From NCBI RefSeq assembly GCF_027257975.1, contig NZ_JANZKX010000002.1, positions 620,001 to 684,000 on the forward strand: a DNA stretch of 64,000 bases. Direction: 5' to 3'. The position numbers were made by a program, and so were the translations under genes. Numbering within the stretch: the first letter of the stretch is position 1; each line of letters starts with the position of its first letter. Source of the DNA: Pelomonas sp. BJYL3. Its GTDB lineage: Bacteria; Pseudomonadota; Gammaproteobacteria; Burkholderiales; Burkholderiaceae_C. The notes below the pieces were generated by a model that saw only the letters and a list, made by a program, of their open reading frames with translations, searched no databases and was not told the DNA's origin. Positions 55,937 through 62,440 of the stretch are shown here, piece after piece.

Positions 55937-56334
55937 GAGGGGCGAGCGTCAGGGGAGGCGCAAGCGGCCGCGCGGCGGCAGCGCACCAATAAAAACGGGC
56001 ACCGATGTGGTGCCCGCCGATTGTGACAGTGGCGCGCCACGGTAGTGGCGGCCCCGTCTTGTTTGTCTCCTCAGCCCCCGTAGGCGAGCACTGCAAGCGC
56101 AGCGTCCGCGTCGAGTGACGTCAATGTAGAGGCCGGCTCCCATGCACGCACTTGGGGTTTTTACCGTAGGTCAAGCACCGGGCTGGTGCGTAATGCGCCC
56201 TTCAGGGGCCACGTTTCTCTATGGAAATGGCAATGGCAGGCCGCAAGGGCGACGGTCTGGACAGGGGCGCGCTGTCCCCTGATCCGGGGGCGCTGGCCGA
56301 CGCTGCGCGATATCAGCGCCACTTCAGCGCCCCT
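55937..56334. other. 398-bp leader/intergenic region of the TSUP gene
   Basis: No protein gene supported. On the minus strand it contains a GC-rich structured stretch (56041-56140), a CTGC-GCTT-GCAG tetraloop-like hairpin near 56091-56102, and then the terminator. A TTGACC hexamer at about 56168-56173 (minus strand) might be a -35 element, without a clear -10. The layout fits an attenuated leader or a small RNA. Confidence 0.45.
55991..56016 (-). terminator. Intrinsic terminator inside the TSUP leader
   Basis: CGGGCACC (55996-56003) pairs with GGTGCCCG (56009-56016), loop 5 nt. Read on the minus strand, the stem is followed by TTTTT (55995-55991). It lies about 55 nt upstream of the TSUP start codon, so it terminates a transcript coming from further upstream or attenuates the TSUP mRNA. 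Confidence 0.85.
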
Positions 56335-57366
56335 TCAGTGCGGCGACAAGGGGTTGAACAGGGGCTTGAAGCCGAAGGGGTCCGGGCTGGCGGGGTCCAC
56401 GCTGACCCGCACCGCGTGCACCTCCTGCTCGCCGAAGACCTGCAGGCGCAGCAGGTTGCGCAAGACCTGACCCTTGCCGGGCTCCTTGACGGCCTTGAAG
56501 GGGCGGTCGATCACGAAGCGGTGGCTGTCACCATGGATCAGCAGGACGGGGCGGCCCCAGTCCTGGACCAGGGGCAGCAGGCCCTGCTCGAAGAGCCGGG
56601 TGAAGCCGCTGTGGCTGGGGAACTCCATCCACTGGTTGGCACCCAGGAAGGGGTCGGCCTGCATGGCGATGACCACGGCGCGGGCATCCAGGCTGCGTGC
56701 CCGCTCGAAGCCGGCCTGCAGCCAGGCCAGGTTCGCCTCGTTGCGCGCGAGGAACTCCTGCACGGCGGCCAGGTCGCGGGGCTCGAAGCCGTTGTTGGAG
56801 CCCGGCACGTTGAGGGTCAGGAACAGCACGCCCTCGCGCTCGAAGCGCAGGTTCTCGCGGAAGCGGGCATGGGCCGGCTGCAGGTCGGCCTGGCGCTGCA
56901 CGGCCAGCGGCTGGCGGCCCAGGCTGCGCGGGGCGCCGAAGAACATCTCGCGCAGCTTGTCCAGCCGCTCCTGGGGCGCATAGCCGCCGGCCGCGGGGCG
57001 GTGGCAGTCGGTCCATTCGTTGTCGCCAGGCGTGTAGACCAGGGCCGAGTCGAACTGGTTGAAGAAGGCGCGCTGGCGGGCGAATTCCTCGTCGCTGCAG
57101 GGGCTGCTGCCGCTCTTGAAGTCCCCCACGTGCAGGCTGAAGGCCGGCGCCTGGGCATTGATCAGCTGGATCAGCTGCTGGTAGACGGGGTAGGCGGTGT
57201 CGGCGGGGCCGTAGGGCATGTCGCCCAGGGCCACGAACTCGAAGGGCCGGGGCGCCGCGGCGGGTTCTTCGGCCCAGACCGGCGCGAGGCCTGCTGCGCC
57301 GGCAAGGCCGGCCGTCAGCAGGGCCAGCCGGCAAAGTGAGTGGCGGAGTCGCTGGCGAGGCTTCAT
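56335..57366 (-). CDS. Exported metallophosphoesterase
   Basis: The 343-residue protein has an N-terminal signal (about residues 1-31, ending VWAEEP). A calcineurin-like phosphoesterase core follows. Metal-binding motifs are visible as VALGDMPYG, LHVGDFKSGS, YTPGDNEWTDC and LLIHGDSHRF. These would bind two metals and cleave phosphate mono- or diesters in the periplasm. The specific substrate is unknown. Its ATG overlaps the RDD gene stop by four bases (57363-57366), so the two are translationally coupled. A copy of the 14-bp word lies within the gene. Confidence 0.88.
   Translation of the reverse strand: MKPRQRLRHSLCRLALLTAGLAGAAGLAPVWAEEPAAAPRPFEFVALGDMPYGPADTAYPVYQQLIQLINAQAPAFSLHVGDFKSGSSPCSDEEFARQRAFFNQFDSALVYTPGDNEWTDCHRPAAGGYAPQERLDKLREMFFGAPRSLGRQPLAVQRQADLQPAHARFRENLRFEREGVLFLTLNVPGSNNGFEPRDLAAVQEFLARNEANLAWLQAGFERARSLDARAVVIAMQADPFLGANQWMEFPSHSGFTRLFEQGLLPLVQDWGRPVLLIHGDSHRFVIDRPFKAVKEPGKGQVLRNLLRLQVFGEQEVHAVRVSVDPASPDPFGFKPLFNPLSPH
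56460..56473 (+). repeat. Dispersed 14-bp word GCAAGACCTGACCC (in metallophosphoesterase gene)
   Basis: Exact copy on the plus strand, antisense to the gene. On the coding strand it gives GQVLR. Confidence 0.85.
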
Positions 57367-58337
57367 GGGGCGGATTCCGGGCGAGGGGCTGTGCGGGCGT
57401 CGTTGAGGGTGGGGGCCGGCGGTTCTGCGGCTTCTGCGGGCTTTGCGGCTTCTGCGGGTTCTGCGGACAGGGGCAGGCGGTCCGTCCGGCGCAGGTCCAG
57501 CACCACGGTGTGGGCGGCCTTGTCCTGCAGGGCCTGGCGGTTGGCGTCCCAGGCGAGCTGGGCGAAGCCCATGCCGCCGGTGCCCATGCTGGCCAGGTAG
57601 CCGCCGTAGCGGCTGAAGCTGCGCATCAGGGTCATGGGCTTGCCGCTGAGCTCGGCCACCTTCAGACCCATGAGGCGCTTGCCCACGGTCTGCCCCGGCC
57701 ACAGCACCGGCAGCAGCGTGAAGTAGACGATGGCCAGGCTGAAGCGCAGGCCGACCGCGCCCAGCGCCTCGTCCAGCCACTGCCGGGGCTGGAAGCCGCT
57801 GTGGGCGCGGGCCGCCTCCTCGGATTGGCGCAGGCGGCGGACCTGCGACTCCAGCTCGGCGATGCGGCGGCTTTCGGGGCTGGCGGCACTGGCAGCCGAC
57901 GCGGCGGAGGGAGGCGGGGCGGTGTCATCGGCCCGGGCCTCGTCCTCCTCGGGGCTGTCTTCGGCCGGCGCGCCTGCGGCCGGGCGGGTGGCGCGGGGCT
58001 TGTCCTCGACGGCCTCGCGCAAGTCCACCCAGAGGCCGCGCAGGCCCAGCGCCAGCAGCAGTGCAACTGCCAACCACCAGAGGGGTGAGGGCGGGCGGCG
58101 GGCATCGCGGCGCCGGATCTGCAGCCAGGCGGCCAGGGCCACGCCGCCCAGCAGCATCCAGTTGCCCAGGGAGGAGGCCAGGCCGATGAGGGCCAGGTCC
58201 AGGGCCATGGCCCAGGCCCTCTGCGCCGGCCGTGCCAGCGCATGGCCCAGCAGGGCGGGGCTGACATTGACGTCCTCGGGGGTGACCCAGTCGCGGCGCG
58301 GCGAGGGCTGGATCAGGGCGGGCAGGCGCAGGCGCAT
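57363..58337 (-). CDS. RDD-family membrane protein with repeat tail
   Basis: The 324-residue protein has about four hydrophobic helices, including ALDLALIGLASSLGNWML, WWLAVALLLALGLRGLW and FSLAIVYFTLLPVLWPG. It shows the RDD signature GQTVGKRLMGLKVAELSGKPMTL. A long Pro/Ala/Glu-rich loop with a coiled coil (about residues 115-170) lies between helices, and the C-terminus is low complexity (AEAAKPAEAAEP). The C-terminal AEP/AEA repeats are encoded by five 9-bp units at 57421-57465. RDD proteins are often ion antiporters or of unknown function. It is co-translated with the metallophosphoesterase. Confidence 0.82.
   Translation of the reverse strand: MRLRLPALIQPSPRRDWVTPEDVNVSPALLGHALARPAQRAWAMALDLALIGLASSLGNWMLLGGVALAAWLQIRRRDARRPPSPLWWLAVALLLALGLRGLWVDLREAVEDKPRATRPAAGAPAEDSPEEDEARADDTAPPPSAASAASAASPESRRIAELESQVRRLRQSEEAARAHSGFQPRQWLDEALGAVGLRFSLAIVYFTLLPVLWPGQTVGKRLMGLKVAELSGKPMTLMRSFSRYGGYLASMGTGGMGFAQLAWDANRQALQDKAAHTVVLDLRRTDRLPLSAEPAEAAKPAEAAEPPAPTLNDARTAPRPESAP
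57421..57465 (-). repeat. 9-bp tandem repeat in RDD gene tail
   Basis: Five tandem 9-bp units of the type GCTTCTGCG/GGTTCTGCG, in frame, encoding the AEP/AEA/AKP repeats of the RDD protein C-terminus. Confidence 0.85.
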
Positions 58338-58423
58338 CAGCGGGCAGGGCGGCGTTGGTGGTGGAGGCTGCCGATTCTGCCGCGTGATTGCGGCGCCATG
58401 GGGTCAGATCGCGCCGGGTGTCT

Positions 58424-58843
58424 TCAATCGTCTTCCAGGCTGTCGCAGCCGGCCGGCGGGCAGAGCAGGCCGATCTGGCTCAGCAGGTCCAGGGCGTCGT
58501 CGCGCCAGTCGGGGGCACTGCCGGTATCTGCCGTGGCCGGCGCAGGCGTGCTGGCGGTCTGCAGGGGCGGGGCGAAGGCCGGTGTGGTCGGTGCAGGAGG
58601 GGCGGGCGTGGTGATCGGCGCGGGCAGGGGCGGCGCCTGAGCCGCGAGCGTCCCGCCGGCCACCGGGGCGGCGTGCGTGACCGGCATCTGCGGGGCGGGC
58701 GCTCCTGCGCCGAGGCCCGCCTGCCGGTCATGGGGCCGGTCATCGGGCCGGTCATCGGGCCGGTCATCGGGCCGCGGAGGGTCCTGCCAGAAGCCCAGCA
58801 GCACGGCCGTGATCGCAAGGGCAAAGAACGCCGTGGTCTTCAT
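58424..58843 (-). CDS. Small Pro-rich exported protein with DDRP repeat
   Basis: The 139-residue protein starts with a hydrophobic signal (about residues 1-18, MKTTAFFALAITAVLLGFW). Four RP-D/H-DR units come next, encoded by a 12-bp tandem repeat at 58726-58773. A Pro/Ala/Thr-rich stretch of about 60 residues follows, and the C-terminus has a short acidic helix with two Cys (LLCPPAGC). No family recognised. It is predicted to be a periplasmic, largely disordered protein. It lies between the DTW gene and the RDD gene on the same strand. ATG 58843 is chosen for the signal peptide; the longer frame upstream is not supported. Confidence 0.6.
   Translation of the reverse strand: MKTTAFFALAITAVLLGFWQDPPRPDDRPDDRPDDRPHDRQAGLGAGAPAPQMPVTHAAPVAGGTLAAQAPPLPAPITTPAPPAPTTPAFAPPLQTASTPAPATADTGSAPDWRDDALDLLSQIGLLCPPAGCDSLEDD
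58726..58773 (-). repeat. 12-bp in-frame tandem repeat, four units
   Basis: GGTCATCGGGCC repeated four times (first unit GGTCATGGGGCC). Being 12 bp it keeps frame and encodes the RPDD/RPHD repeats. Confidence 0.95.
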
Positions 58844-58945
58844 GGAGGGGGCAGAGCTGTGACAGAGGCCGCAGCATGCGGCGTGCGCCTGAGCGGCTCG
58901 CGTCTGCTCTGCGAAGAAATGCAAAGCAGGCCCCCGGGGGCCCGG

Positions 58946-59530
58946 CTAGGTCGCGCGCGCCCGGGCCCGGCCCGCGGAGGCCAGGGACTGCTGCAGCGCC
59001 ACGAAGGCGTCCATGGCGTCCCACAGGGCCTGCGTGTCCAGGCCTGGCTGCAGCTGGGCCAGGGCCAGGGCGGCGGCCTCCAGGCTGCTCAGCTGGTGGG
59101 CCGCATGGGCCTTGCGGATGGCATAGCGGCTGACCGGCGTGGCCGTGAGCGCCAGGCGGGGCAGGGCCTGCAGCCAGGGCGAATGGCGCATCAGCTGGCG
59201 GCTCTGACGCCAGGTGCCGTCCAGCAGGACCAGGCGGGGCGGGGGCTGCCCGGCCGCCCAGGCGTGCGATGGCGGCGGCGCACCGGGATCGGGCGGATAG
59301 AGCAGCAGCAGCGGATGGGCGTCCGCGAGCGGCGCGGGAAACTGCGTCCCGACCCGGCGCTCGCAATGCCGCAGGCACAGCTGGAGCAGCCGGGCCGTGC
59401 CCTTGGCCTGGCGGGCTTCCTCGGGGTGCTGCAGGATCAGCAGGGGCACGGCGCTGTCCAGCGGCCGGACGCAGGCGCACAGGCAGCCGGCCAGGGGGCG
59501 CTCGCAGCGCAGGCAGGTGGGGCGGCTCAC
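58946..59530 (-). CDS. DTW-domain tRNA-uridine aminocarboxypropyltransferase
   Basis: The 194-residue protein has the DTW fold: a Cys-rich N-terminus (CLRCERPLAGCLCACV), the LLDGTWRQSRQLM motif (the DxTW signature) and YAIRKAHAAHQLSSLEAAALAL. DTW proteins such as TapT/TuaA make the acp3U modification at tRNA position 47 using S-adenosylmethionine. The short length matches the family. It follows the Lrp-type gene with a 7-nt gap, so the two are probably co-transcribed, although a functional link is not obvious. Confidence 0.9.
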   Translation of the reverse strand: MSRPTCLRCERPLAGCLCACVRPLDSAVPLLILQHPEEARQAKGTARLLQLCLRHCERRVGTQFPAPLADAHPLLLLYPPDPGAPPPSHAWAAGQPPPRLVLLDGTWRQSRQLMRHSPWLQALPRLALTATPVSRYAIRKAHAAHQLSSLEAAALALAQLQPGLDTQALWDAMDAFVALQQSLASAGRARARAT

Positions 59531-59537
59531 CCGGGCC

Positions 59538-59996
59538 TCACAGCGCCTTCAGCGGCAGCGGCGCACCGCTCTTGACGCAGCGGATGGCGAAATTGCTGGT
59601 GATGTCCTGGACCATGGGCAGGGCCTGCAGGCGGCGCACGATCTGCTCGTAGTCCGGCAGGTCGCCGACGACCACCTCCAGCAGATAGTCATGCGCCCCC
59701 GAGACCACATGGCAGGCCACCACCTCGCTCATGGCCTGCATGCCGGACTCGAACTCCCGCACCGCGTCTTCGCGGTGGTGCATCAGCTTGACGTTGACGA
59801 AGACGGTGGTCGCCAGCTGCAGGCGCTTGCGGTCCAGGATGGCGCGGTAGCCGCTGATGTAGCCGGCCTCCTCCAGGCGGCGCAGGCGGCGGGCGCAGGG
59901 GCTTTGCGACAGGGCCACGCGGTCCGCCAGCTCGGCCACCGAGAGGCGGCCCTCGCGTTGCAGCAGCTCCAGCAATTGCAGGTCGATACGGTCCAT
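59538..59996 (-). CDS. Lrp/AsnC-family transcriptional regulator
   Basis: The 152-residue protein has an N-terminal helix-turn-helix (LLELLQREGRLSVAELADRVALSQSPCARRLRRLEEAGYI). The C-terminal RAM ligand-binding domain follows (VVACHVVSGAHDYLLEVVV). It is divergent from an EamA exporter, a typical Lrp-transporter arrangement in which the regulator responds to an amino acid and controls export. The ATG at 59996 is the family start; the frame is open upstream without support. Confidence 0.93.
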   Translation of the reverse strand: MDRIDLQLLELLQREGRLSVAELADRVALSQSPCARRLRRLEEAGYISGYRAILDRKRLQLATTVFVNVKLMHHREDAVREFESGMQAMSEVVACHVVSGAHDYLLEVVVGDLPDYEQIVRRLQALPMVQDITSNFAIRCVKSGAPLPLKAL

Positions 59997-60147
59997 GAAC
60001 GGGCGGGAAGGGTGAAAAAACGCTTTGGGTGCCGCTGAATTGGCGATAACAGGCTTCGCAAGGCCAATCCAGTGGTGAATGCGACCGATTATCGCGCGGC
60101 AATCACCAGAAAATCTGCGCCATTCAGTAGTTACCCGCAGTACTCCC

Positions 60148-61077
60148 GTGTCCAGCATCGCCCCCTCCTCGCTCCAGGCCGCCGGCCTGGCCCTGCCCGC
60201 CACCCCCGCCCGCAGCGCCATCCCCTGGGCCGGCTGGGCCGCCCTGGCCTTCACCCTGCTGATCTGGGCCAGCTTCTTCGTCTCGCTGCGTGCCGGCGCC
60301 CGTGCCGCCCTGGCCCCGGCCGAGCTGGCCCTGGTGCGCTTCCTGCCGGCCGGCCTGGTCTTCCTGCCTGTGGTGATCCTGCGCTGGCGCCGTTTCGCCA
60401 GCCTGCCGGTGCTGCAGTGGATGAGCATCGTGGCGGGCGCGGGCCTGCCCTATTTCCTGATTGCCGGCGCCGGCATGCGCCACGCCCCGGTGGCCGACGG
60501 CGCCACGCTGATCCCCGGCACCATCCCGCTCTTTGTGGCCCTGATCGCCGCCTTCAGCCAGGGCCGTGCCGCGCTGAGCCGCTGGCCGGCGCTGCTGACC
60601 GTGGTCAGCGGCGTGGCCACCCTGCTGGCCTTCCACCACGGCGAGGGGCAGCTGGCCCAGGGCTACGGGCTCTTCCTGCTGGGCAGCCTCATGTGGGCCA
60701 ACTACACCCTGGCCTTGCGCCACTCCGGCCTGAGCCCCATCGAGGCCGCGGCGCTGATCTCGGTCGTGTCCCTGGCCCTGCTGCTGCCTTGGCTGGTGAT
60801 GCATCCGCCCCTGGGCCTGATGGCCCTGCCGGCGCGGGCCTGGGTCCTGCACGGCAGCATCCAGGGCCTGGGCGTGGGCCTGCTGTCCACGCTCAGCTAC
60901 GCCTTCGCCATCCAGCGCCTCGGTGCGCAGCGCGCGGCCACCGTGGGGGCGCTGACCCCCGTGCTGGCAAGCTGCCTGGCCTGGCCCATGTTCGGCGAGG
61001 TGCCGGATGGCGCGACGCTGGCGGGCATGGGACTGATCCTGGCCGGCGTGCTGTGGAGCCAGCGGCCGCAGCGCTGA
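60148..61077 (+). CDS. EamA/DMT-family exporter
   Basis: The 309-residue membrane protein has about ten helices in two EamA repeats (WAALAFTLLIWASFFVSLRAGA and LGSLMWANYTLALRHSGLS as repeat starts). The family exports amino acids or other small metabolites. The start is uncertain: GTG 60148 (SSIAPSSLQ) is chosen because it begins close to the first helix, but ATG 60079 in the same frame would add 23 residues. The 151-bp region shared with the divergent Lrp-type gene should hold its operator. Confidence 0.88.
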   Translation: MSSIAPSSLQAAGLALPATPARSAIPWAGWAALAFTLLIWASFFVSLRAGARAALAPAELALVRFLPAGLVFLPVVILRWRRFASLPVLQWMSIVAGAGLPYFLIAGAGMRHAPVADGATLIPGTIPLFVALIAAFSQGRAALSRWPALLTVVSGVATLLAFHHGEGQLAQGYGLFLLGSLMWANYTLALRHSGLSPIEAAALISVVSLALLLPWLVMHPPLGLMALPARAWVLHGSIQGLGVGLLSTLSYAFAIQRLGAQRAATVGALTPVLASCLAWPMFGEVPDGATLAGMGLILAGVLWSQRPQR

Positions 61078-61086
61078 TCGCCCGCT

Positions 61087-62370
61087 TCAGCGGTACAGGG
61101 GCAGGGCGTCCACGCGCTGCCGGATCAGGGCCATCATGCGCCGGTAGCCCTCGCCTTGCAGCCCGCCGTACTGCCGCTGCAGGGCCTCGGCACTGAGGAA
61201 CTCGGGCAGGTCCTCGGTGCGGGGCATGAAGTCCCGCTCCGGTGGGTGAGCCGCCAGGCGCCGCTGCAGGCCGACCGGGTCGCGCTCCGAGTACAGGCCC
61301 AGGTGGGCGCCGGCCTGGTCCGCGGCCAGGTCATTGAAGCTGAAGCCGCTGCCGCCGCGCGAATCCGCCACCTCCTTGTAGATGCCGATGGCATCGGCCA
61401 GCGGACCGCCGCCCTCGATGGCCAGCACCACCGAGACCAGCAGATGCTGGGAGAAGTCGTCCCGCCCATTGGCGGTGAGGATCATGGGCCGCGCCCGGGG
61501 CCAGCTGCTGGCGGCGGGCAGCAGGCGGCTGGTGTGCTCGCCCGCGGCCTGCAAGGCCAGGATGAGGAAGGCGGCGCGGTTCTCCAGGCGCGGGTCCTCC
61601 CCGGACTGGCTGCGGCGCAGGGCCTCGGCGAAGAAGGGCGGCATGACATCCGCCACCGAGACCGGCGTGCCGGACAGATGCGGCTCGCAGAGCTTCACCA
61701 GCAGCGCGTTGTAGTGCTGCAGCCGGGCCTGCTCCGCAGCGGGCCAGCGGGCGTTGAGGGCTTTCTTGAGGGAGTCCGGCTTCCACTCGTAGCTCATTTC
61801 CAGCTGCCCGGGGGCGAAGCCGATGTGCTGGATCAGCTCGCCCGCCACGCGCAGCTCGGCCTGCGCGGCCAGGCGCTCGGTGAGCCAGCGCACCAGCCAG
61901 TCCGAGGCCCAGGTGGGCAGGGGCAGGTGGCCGATGCGCAGCTGGCGCAGGCGCGGCAGATTGCCCGTTTCCTGCAGCCGGGCGTGGATGTTCAGCCAGG
62001 GGCCGGCGCCCTGCTCGCGCAGCGGGATGCTGGCCTCCAGCAGGGCCTCGTGCTGGGCCAGCTGGGCCGTGGCGCGGGCCTCGCGGTAGCGGTTGACCAG
62101 CCGCCCCAGCAGCAGCTGCAGCTGCGCCTCGCTGAGGCGGGCCACGCGCAGGCCCCCGGGCGGCAGCTGGCGCGGGTCGTTCTGGCGCAGGACCTCGCTG
62201 GCCTGCTGCAGCTGAGCGCCTTCGAGCGCCGGCGGAGGCGCTACGCTGGGCTGCGCCTGCAGGGCGAGCATGGCCAGCAGCAGGGGCAGCCCCAGGCCCA
62301 GGAACAGCATCAGCCAGAGGGTGCGGCGCAGCAGGCGGCCGAGCTGGGTACGTCGGGGGAGGGCGGTCAT
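61087..62370 (-). CDS. Membrane-anchored protein of unknown function
   Basis: The 427-residue protein has one N-terminal helix (about residues 16-37, LWLMLFLGLGLPLLLAMLALQA). The rest has no family I recognise: a helical and beta-mixed domain, then patterns such as LLVSVVLAIEGGGPLADAIGIYKEVADSRGGSGFSFNDLAADQAG near residue 340, which hints at an enzyme-like or regulatory fold. No signal cleavage site is evident, so it is likely tethered in the inner membrane with the bulk in the periplasm. It is divergent from the SNF2 helicase. Start ATG 62370 is supported by the hydrophobic helix position. Confidence 0.75.
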   Translation of the reverse strand: MTALPRRTQLGRLLRRTLWLMLFLGLGLPLLLAMLALQAQPSVAPPPALEGAQLQQASEVLRQNDPRQLPPGGLRVARLSEAQLQLLLGRLVNRYREARATAQLAQHEALLEASIPLREQGAGPWLNIHARLQETGNLPRLRQLRIGHLPLPTWASDWLVRWLTERLAAQAELRVAGELIQHIGFAPGQLEMSYEWKPDSLKKALNARWPAAEQARLQHYNALLVKLCEPHLSGTPVSVADVMPPFFAEALRRSQSGEDPRLENRAAFLILALQAAGEHTSRLLPAASSWPRARPMILTANGRDDFSQHLLVSVVLAIEGGGPLADAIGIYKEVADSRGGSGFSFNDLAADQAGAHLGLYSERDPVGLQRRLAAHPPERDFMPRTEDLPEFLSAEALQRQYGGLQGEGYRRMMALIRQRVDALPLYR

Positions 62371-62440
62371 GGGCGCCAGTCTGCCACCTCGCCGGCAGGC
62401 CACCCGAAAGCCAGGCCCGGCGCTGGCGACAATGCCGCCC

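Noticed and set aside
54936-56096. Minus-strand open frame in the TSUP region as an alternative protein
   Set aside because: It is out of frame with the TSUP gene, low in complexity, and runs through the terminator hairpin.
55937-56334. 6S RNA gene upstream of the TSUP permease
   Set aside because: Length and terminator would fit, but I could not fold the long hairpin with the central bubble that defines 6S RNA, so only an unclassified leader is reported.
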